Positions 24,176 to 34,020 of a stretch of 64,000 nucleotides of DNA are shown here, in pieces. Each line of letters begins with the position of its first letter. Position 1 is the stretch's first letter. Under the pieces are notes generated by a model that searched no databases, was not told the DNA's origin, and saw only the letters and a list, made by a program, of their open reading frames with translations. Source of the stretch: Anodontia alba (taxonomy: Eukaryota; Mollusca; Bivalvia; Lucinida; Lucinidae); the NCBI GenBank assembly GCA_964016985.1, contig OZ024826.1, positions 9,039,855 to 9,103,854 of the forward strand, written 5' to 3'. The position numbers were made by a program, and so were the translations under genes.

Positions 24176-24896
24176 ACTCTAAAACAATGTCGCTACACTC
24201 CTTACAACCGAAATCGTAGTTGCGTTGTGTAATTAAGTAATGTAAGTCTATTTTAGTTTTTCTACATTTTATTTAACTGCGACAACACGAAACGCCTGCG
24301 GCGTTTCAAAGACAGACTTAAAAATATTTTATAATCAGCTAGTACTGAACATCGACTGAAAAGCACGCACTCTCTCTGAAAAACATGATCAAACTACGGC
24401 TGTTTATATGCTTTCGGAGCATTTCTTACATTTATCTACCACGTTGGTTTGTAAAAAACGTCCATCATTCCTTATGATATTTAATTTCCTGCCTATTGAA
24501 GATATTGCGCAATATTTCAGAACTCCTGCGAAATCTACAGAACACCAAAAAATGATGTTGCTGTAAGCTGAGAGTCTACAAGATTTCTCTTGTCTACAAA
24601 ATATACTCAAAGGATTTATTTTAAACAATACATAATGGTTCTGTTAAAATCATAGCTTCCAAAATGTTATTCATTTATATGTTTGAATGCAATAATCTTT
24701 AGATTACTATTTATCAATGCAGCATTCTTTAGGTTCATTAAACAGTGCACAATATACATTGTTTTTTTTTTATGTAATTACTTGTTTTAACAGTTAGCAA
24801 ATACCTTCAATTATTATCCATTGTTTTGTATCAAGCCCAACCTAAACTGTGGTTTGGAATGAGATCCTAACTACGCTACAACCTTTTTTTTGTAAA
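24176..24896. other. Unidentified insertion in the satellite
   Basis: AT-rich, no domain seen. A small perfect hairpin (GAAACGCC / GGCGTTTC) lies at about 24290-24308. No terminal repeats are convincing. Confidence 0.4.
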
Positions 24897-25384
24897 ATAA
24901 CACACTGTACTAATAACATGTAGTGACAGGCTGTGCTTATAACGATAGAGACAGTCTGTACTTATAACGTGTAAGGATAGTCGGTACGTATAAAGTATAG
25001 CAGCAGACCTACTAATAACAGGTTGTGACAAACTATACTAATAGCAAGTATGAAGAGCCGGGATGAATAAACTGTGAGTACAGACCATACTTGTAACGTG
25101 TAGTGATATGCTGTACTAATTACGTGGTGGGGACAGTCGGTAATAATAAAAAGGGGGCAGACCGTAGTAAAACGTGTAATGACAAGTTTTACTAATAATG
25201 GATTGTGACAGGCTGTACTAATAGTATATAGTAATAAACCGTATTTTAATAACGTGAAATGACAGGCTACTCTAATAACGTGTAGTGACAGACTACTCTG
25301 AAAATGTATAGTGACAAGCTGTACTAATAACGTGTAGGGGCAGTCGGTACTAATTAAATTTAGTAACAGGTTATACTAACGATA

Positions 25385-26735
25385 GTTCGTCTGTCATTAC
25401 TGACAATGACCAAATCTTATCAAATGCGTGAAGTGCTACTGTTAGTGTGGTCTACGATGGCTGTTGAGACCAACCTTGTTCTAAACTGCCTGTTACAAAT
25501 AAAATATGAGAGGTTTGAGGAAGAACGCTCTGTTTAAGATGCCTTAGCTCGAGCTTTCAGCTGCGCAGGTTCCGATTCGTCTTGCTTCGTATTCACGAGC
25601 CGCTCTTATACCAGGCCTAGCGACTTTGCCCGATCCTGTGCAATCTGTTTTCCACGGGTCTGTTGGTATGTTGAAGGCTTCAAGATAGGCTTTGAGGTAT
25701 ATTGATGTCGCTTCTTCTAATCACCTTGGGAGCGTCTTCCCACTTGAGGATCTCCATAGAAGATTTTCTTTGGCAAGTATTCATCAGGCATTCTGGTAAC
25801 ATGACCTTTCTATCTTAACTGTCGCAATTCCAGAAGAGTATGTACATTGCATTCCTGCCCTTTTCAGGACTTCTTAGTCTAGAATCGTGTCTTCACCCAG
25901 GGTGAAGTTAGCTAGCTGTAAAAGTGCTTTAAACCCCACGGTAGTTTGCTCTACCGACCGTTCTAAGGCGGTAGTCCCGGTGTTAGTCTTATTCCTTGTT
26001 GCTTTGTGGTTTATTCTACGAGGCGATTTGTTGTATGTCTTTCCGTGTGTCATTTTGTTCTTGTGTTTTCAGTCCTTTTGGTATTGCGATTACCTCGCTT
26101 GGGGAAGAGAGAGCTAATTTTAGTGCTTTTCGTACGTTTTTTCGATTTGTGCTTATTTAGATTTGTCGGTTTCCTCTTCCTCTTGGGGTCTGGAAAGGGC
26201 TGCGGTTTGTGATTGTGGCACTCCCTGAACTTTTCACTTACTTTTTGCCACTTATCGGCTGCCGAATTCCCCGTATTGCTTTGTTCTTTAGGAAAGCGAC
26301 CATATAGAACCAAGCCGCGTATATACAGGTCCGCAACTACAGCTGCCAGTGTTTCCTCGCTAACTGCTTCGCGGCCGCTCATCGCCATATGGAGTTTTGT
26401 GTGGCTTGCATATGTGTGCTTTTTGTGACTGTGTGTTAATGATTAAGAAAACATGCACTGTGAACTGGATTATAGTGACGGAGAGGCGCTGAGTCAACCT
26501 CACTCTCTCGTCCTGACCTAGCTAGATCCGGAGGTAAGACAGTGTCAAGACAACTGGGACTAAGCCCGGATGCAGTGGACTACCATGATTTCTGTTGTGC
26601 ATTGCCATGCCCTCCATGCTCCACAACATACAGCATCGCCGTTTGGGCCATTCAAATTTAAATAATGATTTCCTCCGCCCAAGTTGTCGAAGCAGACTTG
26701 ATAAAACTGGAACAGGCAAATCCAGTTATGCAGGT
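25385..26735 (-). pseudogene. LINE copy 3, internally deleted
   Basis: On minus, 26735-26252 matches the 5' untranslated region of the LINE at 44463 onward. The region 25893-25385 matches its last ~520 bp, including the shared 3' terminus. Everything between, that is the endonuclease and most of the reverse transcriptase, is missing. A Penelope-like 3' end occupies the junction. The ORFs at 26213-26428, 26522-26719 and 26560-26781 are untranslated-region noise. Confidence 0.8.
25896..26247 (+). mobile_element. Penelope-like 3' end at LINE deletion junction
   Basis: About 350 bp from CCCAGGGTGAAGTTAGC to CTTTTCACTTAC. It lies exactly between the 3' and 5' remnants of LINE copy 3. The hydrophobic ORFs at 25887-26117 and 26006-26212 are two frames of this same untranslated region. 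Confidence 0.85.
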
Positions 26736-28143
26736 TTTTTTGAGTCCTAGATGGACTGCCGAACAGGGCTTGAGAGCTCAATCTATCCTATATTTTGATA
26801 CACAGATTCAGTAAACAGCTTTACGGCAGCAGTAACTAAAGTGTCTTAAGTATCACTATACTTATAACGTGTGTAGTGACAGCTATAATAATAGCGTGTA
26901 GGAAGAGTAGGTAGTAATAAAGAGTAGGAACAGTTCATATTTATAAGGTGTATTGACATGTTGTACTAATACCGTGTGGGAACAGTCGGTACTAATAAGG
27001 TATAGAGACAGCCCGTACTAATAATGGGGAGTGACAGGCTTACAAATAACATGTAGGAACAGTTGGTACTAATAATGTGTAGGAACAGACCGTCCTTATA
27101 ATGTGTAGTTACAGGCTGTACTAAAAGCGTGTAAGAACAGTCGTACTAATGAATTATAGAAACAGACCGTACTTATAACGTTTATTGTCAGGTTATACTT
27201 ACAACATGTAGTGACAGGTTGTACTAATTACATGTAGGAACAGACCGTACAAATAACGTGTAGCGACAGGCTGTGCTAACAGCCTTATAAAAGCTACTTA
27301 TAAAATATAGGAAGAAACATTATTAATAACGTTTAGGAACAGCGGGTACTTGATGTGTTGGATAGACCATATTAATAACATGTAGGCACAGAACTTACAA
27401 TAACATGTAGGAAATAGTCAAAACATATAACGTAAAAATCGATACATGTAACGTTTACCTATATCTTGTCGGAACAGATCATAGTAATAACGCGCATGAA
27501 CACATCGTATGAAAAATGTGTAGTGGGACCGTACTAATGACATGTAGGAAAAGACCGTACTAATAACGTTTAGGAACTGACCGTATTAATATCGTGCACT
27601 AATAACCTGTAGGACCAGACACTATTTATAACGTGTAGAAACAGACATTACTAATAAGAAAAGGATCAGATAGCACCTAGAACGTGCTGAAACAGAATTT
27701 ACAAATAACGTGTAAGAACAGGCCATACGAGCAAGGCACTTATAATGTATAAGAACAACAGGCCTCAGTCGATTAAAATATAATTATAAGTACGGACAAA
27801 ATGTACTCCTTACATGTAGGAACAGGTCAAACTGATAAACATGTACGATTAGGCTAATAACGTGTATGAATAGTAAAAACGTGCAGGAAAAGACCATACT
27901 TATAGCGAATTGCAATAGCCTGAAATGATAATGTAAAGGAATAGGCCATCCTAATAATGTGTAGGAATAGACCCTACTAGTAACGTAGTGGAAGTGACTG
28001 AATTAATAACAGTAGTAACAGGTCATATTATTACGATGTAGAACAGGTCATACTAAGAATGTGTAGGAACGGTCAATTATGATAAAGTAAAGAAATAGTC
28101 AGTACCAATAACGTGTAGGCACAGTCAATACTTATAACGTGTA

Positions 28144-28250
28144 CCCAGCTAGCATTCTACGTAAATCTACATCGGGCCGTCATCGGACCGTCAGCTACCC
28201 TGACGGGCCGATGACGGCCCGATATAGATTTACGTAGAATGCTGACTGGG
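28144..28250 (+). mobile_element. Near-perfect palindromic MITE with TA duplication, copy 1
   Basis: 107 bp that folds on itself almost completely. CCCAG and CTGGG are at the ends, with ATTCTACGTAAATCTA and GGGCCGTCATCGG mirrored around a short centre (GCTACCC). It splits a satellite unit: CGTGTA / GGAAC becomes CGTGTA-element-TAGGAAC, so TA is duplicated. This fits a Tc1/mariner-type non-autonomous element. Confidence 0.85.
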
Positions 28251-28419
28251 TAGGAACTGGTCATACTAATTACTTGCAGGAACAGGCCATATTATTAGCG
28301 TGTACAAGGCAATATATATAATGTATTGCAACAGACCCTACTAATAAGTGTATTTAAATAACGCGTAGGAACTGGTCATATTTTTAACGTGTAGGATCAG
28401 GTCATACGGATAATATGTA

Positions 28420-28526
28420 CCCAGTCAGCATTCTACGTAAATCTATATCGGGCCGTCATCGGCCCGTCAGGGTAGCTGACGGGCCGATGACGGCCCGATG
28501 TAGATTTACGTAGAAAGCTAGCTGGG
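28420..28526 (-). mobile_element. Near-perfect palindromic MITE with TA duplication, copy 2
   Basis: Also 107 bp and the reverse complement of copy 1, as shown by the inverted centre (GGGTAGC) and the swapped end variants (CAGTCAGC at left, GCTAGCTG at right). It too is flanked by TA inside satellite. The two copies lie 169 bp apart in opposite orientation. Confidence 0.85.
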
Positions 28527-28685
28527 TAGGTACAGTCAATAACATGTAGGAACAGCCAATACTAATAATGTGTAGGAACAGTTAATACTTACAACGTGTA
28601 AGAACAGTCAACACTAATAACGTAGGGAGAGGTCATAATAATAAGGTGTATGGACTACAAAAGCAATAGTAATCTAAGCTGAGGG

Positions 28686-28814
28686 CACTGTGAAGGTTTA
28701 TGGACTGCCCAAGGGCCAGGGCCTGGACGGACAGAATTATATGACTCGAGCCGTAGGCAAGGGCCATGTATTTTTGTCAGTCTAGGTCCTGGCAGTCCAC
28801 AAACCATCAAAGTG
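28686..28814. mobile_element. Short inverted-repeat element (MITE), family F
   Basis: The left end (CACTGTGAAGGTTTATGG then ACTGCC) and right end (GGCAGTCC then ACAAACCATCAAAGTG) are imperfect inverted repeats of about 24 bp. The body of about 129 bp is G+C-richer than its surroundings. It follows the satellite and precedes a Penelope-like 3' end. Confidence 0.6.
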
Positions 28815-28828
28815 TTCAAAGTTTAGGT

Positions 28829-29054
28829 TTTTGTTTTATGTCTTACCTTGTGTTATTTTGTTCTTGTGTTTTCCAGTCCTTTTAGCATTGCAATTACCTC
28901 GCTTGGGGAAGAGAGAGCTAATCTTAGTGTTTTTTGTACGTTTGTTCGATTTGTGCTTGTTTGGATTGTCGGTTTCCTCTTCCTCTTGGTGTCTGGGAAG
29001 GACTGCGGTTTGTGATTGTGCACTCCCTGGACTTTTCTCTTACCTTTTTTTTTT
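28829..29054 (+). mobile_element. Penelope-like element 3' end, 5'-truncated
   Basis: Last ~225 bp, from TTGTTTTATGTCTTACC to GGACTTTTCTCTTACC and a ten-base T-run. The overlapping ORFs on both strands (28831-29058, 28853-29107) are untranslated-region artefacts. Confidence 0.85.
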
Positions 29055-30270
29055 ATAAACGTGTAATATTTAGTACATTGAGCAGCTCTTAGAATCTTAA
29101 GTGACAATTGACAAGCGCATGGATATTGGTTATGACATAAAAGGTGTATCTACAGAGAACTCGCACTAATATAAGAACCAATCAGCATGCGCAATCTGCT
29201 GCCACTAAACTAAAAAAAATATAAATAAAATAAAACTGTGTACATCACGTAATGTGCCTATACATTTCTAGCCTCCCATATTCAACGTTTGTGTACAAAA
29301 AGTGAGAAACCTCAGGTATCGCCAATATTCCACCTCAGTAAAATATTGTTTCAAAAGTTGTACTTAAAACGCTCTTTGACATGACAGTAATATCTATTTT
29401 TATAATGTTTTCATGAGATTAAATGGACATAACATCAAATTAAGGTAAATACGCAGGAAATGTAGTCATATATTTTATTTCCTCTGGGATCACTGAGCCC
29501 ATTATTGTTATTTTGAAAATTGAATACCACTTTAGCCGGCGCTATAGTGTCGGGGGTGGGGGCGGCGTGGGGAGGGGCGTATGCAGCCTAGCAAACTACA
29601 GTGTTGCATATGAAGAGGCTCAGGCCTATAAAACGAGTATCCGATTTTCATGATTTTGTTTACGAGTATCCGATTTTCGTGATTTTTTTGTTCTTTGTTT
29701 CCAAAGGCAATCTTTTTTTTTTTATTGTAGGCATTGAAAATAAGTATAAGATCGAACTTTATATCACCGAATAACCACAAAATGTAGTTTTTCACAGGCG
29801 GCAAAAGCTACGAGCGAAAATACAAGTTTTGGAGTTCAGTCTAACACAGAAAAAAATGCTTTTCTTCTAACTACCCTTAGTCACTTACGTTGAGAAAAAC
29901 TATTTTCCTATCCATTTTCCGTCAATTTGGTCTTGTTCAACATAGTTATCGGCATAATAGTGCATACAAAACAGTTTTGTATCCAAAGAGACCAAATACA
30001 TGTTAACGCAATAGAACGCAAGAAATAGATACAGAGAAAATGCCGCCGTTGGTAAAAGCACCCACCCCACCCTGACGAATCGTGCAGAAAAAGAGTTACG
30101 TGAACGCAGTAAGTGACGTCAGCGGTTCGATCACAGAACCTTAATTTCGTCTTTAAAAACATTTTGGCGATGCTTCTGGGCCAAAAAGAATAAAAACTTA
30201 GCTTTTACAAAGAATGAAATAGATAATAATTTTTATTAGTGACCAGCAGCTAGATTATTATTTTCGATTT
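29055..30270. other. Non-satellite insertion, no gene recognised
   Basis: Interrupts the satellite. It contains the inverted relative (29531-29725) of the repeat at 17945-18190, including the GCCGGC and TTTCCAAAGGCAATC ends, and a 28-bp tandem duplication (ACGAGTATCCGATTTT) at about 29632-29690. The minus ORF 29908-30162 shows no domain. Confidence 0.45.
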
Positions 30271-31199
30271 TTATGTGTAGAAACCGAACGTACTTATAAC
30301 GTGTAAGGACAACCCGTACAGATAACGTGTACGAACAGAGTATAATAGTAATATGTAGGAACAGACCGTACTAATAACTTTAAGGAATAGAACTTACTAA
30401 TAATATAGAGGACCAGCCCATACTAGTAACGTGTATAACAGACCGTACTAATAATGTGTAGGAACAGGCCATTCATATAATATGTAGGAACAGACAGTAC
30501 TAATTATGTGTAGGAATGACTGTACTGATAATATGTAGGAACATACCGTACCAATAATGTGTAGGAACAGGTCTAGCTGGTGTCGTTTAGGAACAGTCAA
30601 TTCTAATAACGTATTGGAACAGCCAATACTGATAACGTACAGGAACAGTAAATACTTACAATGTATAGGAACAAACGGTATAAAATGCCTTTAGGAACAC
30701 ATGGTATTGAGAACATATAGGAACAGTCGATACTAATATTTTGCAGGGATAGCAGGAACTAATATGATGTAAGAACAGATCGTATGTTTGATGACTTGCC
30801 GAACTGAAAACTTGTAGGGAGATGACTTGCCGAACTGATAACTTGTAGGGACAAGTGTATCGGGTCTAATATCGTGTATGAACAGAAGGTAACTTTAGAG
30901 AGAGACCGTACTGTTAACTTGAATGGAGCGGCGGTTCTATAACTTCTAGGGACAAACGGTACTGATAATGTGTAGCAATAGACTGTACGTTTAGGGGCAG
31001 GTCGTAATGATAACGTGTAGGGTCCGACGGTACGTATAACGTATAGAAACAGACGGTACCGATAGCCTGTAGTAGCAGTTAGTACAGATAACATTTAGGA
31101 AAGACCGTACCAATAACATGTAGGAGCTGGCGTTACTTATTACATTTAGGAAAAAGTATTACAAGTAACATGTATGACCAACTGCTCCGCTTTCTGATA

Positions 31200-32080
31200 C
31201 CAAATCATTTTATTGAAATCCTTTTTATTTGAAGGAAAACTTATTTTAATCCTTTCAAAGACACAAAAGCTACAAAGACATATACTTCGTTCGGGATCAC
31301 TCTGATGCGCCACAAAAATACTCAGATGCAGCTGTCATAAAAATGCTGGAATATCTAACCGGCAATATTTTTGTGGAGTTCGGCGGTCGGATATTTCAGC
31401 AAACAATCGGCATACCGATGGGCACTGACTGTGCACCGTTACTTGCCGACTTGTTTTTATACTTGTTCGTATGAGGCGGAGTTTGTACAAAGTCTCCTCC
31501 AAGCAGGCAAGAAACACCTCGCACAACAATTCAATTTCACCTACAGATATATAGATGATGTATTGTCTCTGAAAAACACAAAATTGGCAGAGTATTTAGA
31601 ATTCATCTATCCACGTGAACTTGAAATAAAGGAAACAACGGAGACTGCAGCCCCCTCTTCATACTTGGGTTGTTATCTCTACATTGACAATGGAAAGCTT
31701 ACTACTAGGCTTTACGACAAACAGGGTGACTTCAATTTTCCCATTGTTAACTTTCCATTCTTGAGCAGTAAAATCCTTTCTGCACCAGCATACGGCGTAA
31801 CGTTTCACAGTTAATCCGTTATGCCAGAACCTGTTCAAATTATCAGGACTTCATGGAGCGTGAGAAAGTGCTCACTACAAAGTTGTTGAGCCAGGGGTAT
31901 CAAAAAACCAAACTGGTAGCAACACTTAAGAAGTTCTATGGGAGACATCATGATCTAGTCAATCCCTACAATGTGGCAGTTTCCAGAATTGTTTCTGATG
32001 TTTTTGCCAGTGACGCGCCATAAATAGACTTCCCAAATCCCGGACATACGCTTCTACCGATATTTCCTTCGTTCAGGCCT
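31200..32080 (+). pseudogene. Second Penelope-like lineage, RT fragment
   Basis: The plus strand encodes a reverse transcriptase clearly different from the dominant family. It reads YKDIYFVRDHSDAPQKYS, AAVIKMLEYLTGNIFVEFGG, IFQQTIGIPMGTDCAPLLAD and LFLY, then a frameshift near 31465. YEAEFVQSLLQAGKKHLAQQ, the intact catalytic box RYIDDVLS, IYPRELEIKETTE, LYDKQGDFNFPIVNFPFLS and AYGV follow. Another frameshift near 31800 leads to SQLIRYARTC-like, LLSQGYQKTKL and KKFYGRHHDLVNPYNV, then a stop. The N-terminal RT and any GIY-YIG domain are missing. It is a dead 5'-truncated copy; the same family restarts at 63940. Confidence 0.85.
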
Positions 32081-32518
32081 ATGGGCATGGTGGGCAAAGC
32101 TTGCTTACCAAGTAATGCTTACTATCCGCGGACGCCTGATTACACACTTTGTTCTGGAGTCCTTGTCTGTTGGTCTGAACATTCTGATTCGTCATTCGTT
32201 TATGGATTTATGAGTGGATTACGGCTTTGGTACCATGACCGCAACTACTTCCAAACACGTATTGTCGATAATCCAGTTTCACAAAATTCGAAGGTATTAT
32301 GGTATTATTTCACAGAAACAAAACCGACAGTGAAAGATCTTAATGGTGAAGAACACCTTTTTGTAACTTATTTCAGTGTAAGGATAGGGCCAAGACCATC
32401 AGGCGAAACCGCACTATTTGATCAAAGAATTTGCTGTACGTTGTGTTTTGTAATCTATATATATGCTGACATTTCAATAGGCAGCCAAATGAACTGGGTC
32501 TACTCTGGTAGCATATAG
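32081..32518 (+). other. Unassigned ORF downstream of the second Penelope-like RT
   Basis: A 145-codon frame with no motif I recognise. It follows the RT fragment directly and may be the 3' part of that element or flanking DNA. Its composition shows no clear coding signature, and it should not be taken as a host gene without homology or transcript support. Confidence 0.25.
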
Positions 32519-32692
32519 GTCGATTTCCACATAAGGGTTCAACTATAAGATATATTCTGCATCAGTTATGTCTGTCACAATACTTAGAGATGTTAAGGTT
32601 GGTAAGCAAACTGGTTTGTCTTAAACATGGAATAAGTATAGTGCCGAGATACGGTGTCAAGGTATTAAAAGAAATGGTGTTTGAATACCCAC

Positions 32693-33037
32693 CTGGAGCG
32701 TGTCACATTGATGTGGATAAGCCTCTTGTACATCAAGTTCGGTCAGATTAAGGGTGATGAATTCGAAGGGTTCGACGTCAATTATCCACGTACAGTTTAT
32801 ATCTGTATCATACATGCCATCCTGGTTGCGATCGACGGAGCTAAACTGGCCTGTGTGTGTCAGGCGCAAAGATCCACAGTGCAATCTATATTCAGCATTA
32901 AAACAAGCAACATGTGAAGCAGTATGCGAGTAAAATTGTAGGAAGAGTATATGTGAGGTCGACACTGTTGTAAATGGTGCCACCGAGCCGCAGTAGATTC
33001 CAAGACATGTTTTCCTTATGTAATAACCATCATAAAT
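32693..33037 (-). CDS. Multi-CUB-domain gene, exon D
   Basis: The exon is 345 bp (115 codons, phase 0 at both ends). The acceptor ends TTGTTTCAG, and the donor is GTGGGT after CTCCAG. It begins IYDGYYIRKTCLGIYCG, finishing the CUB domain begun in exon C. It then encodes the first half of the next CUB: LHCGSLRLTHTGQFSS, VDRNQDGMYDTDINCTWII and CDTLQ. Exon C ends phase 0 and exon E begins phase 0 with the same IYDG, so the order C-D-E is consistent. The DRNQDG acidic loop replaces the usual SPxYP segment. The product is probably secreted or cell-surface, as CUB arrays generally are; the ligand cannot be told. Confidence 0.85.
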
Positions 33038-33297
33038 CTGAAACAACATAAAATAGCCATCATACATAATTATTGGAAACATCCTGAAATAAGTGTAATG
33101 TATCTTAATTTATTCCGTAAAGGTTCAGATAGTGTCATCTCCCCGCACTACACTATTATAGTGTAATCTATATTTGCTGGTCCTTTGTGATTACAAATCC
33201 CAGTTGTAGTGTATTTAACAGATATATGTGGGTCCGTGTTGAGTTCTGGTTGGAAAAAACGGACTAGTCTGGTTCAGAAAACAGTCTCGCTTTTATC

Positions 33298-33331
<34 letters not shown>

Positions 33332-33762
33332 CGTTCTTCTGCGCGTGTACTAATCATGCAAGTGGTAGGGACTCCTTTTAGAATGTATAACTCTGAAAAA
33401 ACTGTAATACTGCACTGTAATAGATGTAACGGAACTAGAGTATCACATAAAAAATGTACAGAATTGCTCGTTTCTATCGTTACCAAATTCTTCAAAAATT
33501 CTTCAAACAGTTTAATGAAAAGACTAAATGAAAGCAAGGCTAGAGCTATATAATGCTAAACAAAGCAGAATCAGAAGATTGCAGACTCAGTTTTATTGAC
33601 TGTTTATATAGAATCACGAAATATGCAACATCCTTCACGCCCGTAGAAGCATTGAGAGGATTCTATTTTCACAAATAAAGAATGGGGTCAACAGCCCTAA
33701 GTACCAGAAAATGTAATGATATCAGCACTACATCGAATTCGAGGCGACGTTTTACGGCCTCT
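33038..33762. other. Intron with poly-T run
   Basis: Contains a 32-base T-run at about 33300-33331. The ORFs reading through it on both strands (33209-33553 plus, 33274-33537 minus) are not supported. Confidence 0.4.
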
Positions 33763-34020
33763 ATTATGAAAACCCGCCTATTCCAATACATTGAAAAATT
33801 AACCACCAAAAACTGACAGTTTTCAGATAAAAAATTTAATATTTTTCATATTTCTACTCACAAAATAGATTGTGGGTACCGAAGCGGTTCTAACGAGTAC
33901 CCACAATCTATGGTTTTGAACAGAAATAAGAAAAATAATGTTTATCCCTGTAAACCTCAGTTTACTATATAAAAGTGGGGTTTAAGGGTGTAAAAATTAT
34001 ATAGGCATGTTTTCGTGATG
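33763..34020 (+). mobile_element. Palindrome-cored MITE, family B, copy 2
   Basis: Same orientation and layout as 3478-3754. The left end is ATTATGAAAACCCGCC, the right end GCATGTTTTCGTGAT. The central palindrome (GATTGTGGGTACC / GAGTACCCACAATC) at about 33870-33915 has lost part of one arm, and a shared CAGTTTACTATATAAAAG block precedes the right end. Confidence 0.75.

Larger units (their letters stand above)
19600..27300 (+). repeat. Trimeric higher-order zone of the 26-bp satellite
   Basis: In the array segments of this interval, three monomer types alternate in fixed order: GTAGTGACAGGCTGTACT, GTAGGAACAGTCGGTACT and ATAGGAACAGACCGTACT. Each is followed by AATAA and a 3-bp spacer, giving a ~78-bp unit. 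Good examples are 19760-19960, 24904-25010 and 26930-27130. Segments before ~18 kb are mainly single-type. Confidence 0.65.
13630..31185 (+). repeat. Degenerate 26-bp satellite array, ~17.5 kb span
   Basis: The monomer is 26 bp, formed from GGAACAGACC, GTACTAATAA and CGTGTA in that order, with heavy substitution between units. Array segments are 13630-13788, 13789-14485 (inverted), 14486-16281, 17193-17944, 18195-20208, 21678-22099, 23793-24175, 24897-25384, 26840-28143, 28253-28417, 28529-28655 and 30275-31185. The gaps are transposon insertions or unrelated AT-rich DNA. Satellite thus totals roughly 10-11 kb. The whole array sits in one intron of the minus-strand CUB gene. Confidence 0.9.

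Noticed and set aside
24176..24896. Insertion considered as a terminal-inverted-repeat transposon
   Set aside because: The candidate ends share only scattered bases and no target duplication is seen.
13630..31185. Regular 26-bp repeats considered as a CRISPR array
   Set aside because: There is no alternation of constant repeat and unique spacer, all units are contiguous and diverged, and the window is clearly eukaryotic.
33209..33553. 114-codon plus-strand ORF with two Cys-x2-Cys-like residues
   Set aside because: Its N-terminal part reads through a poly-T run and no domain is recognisable.
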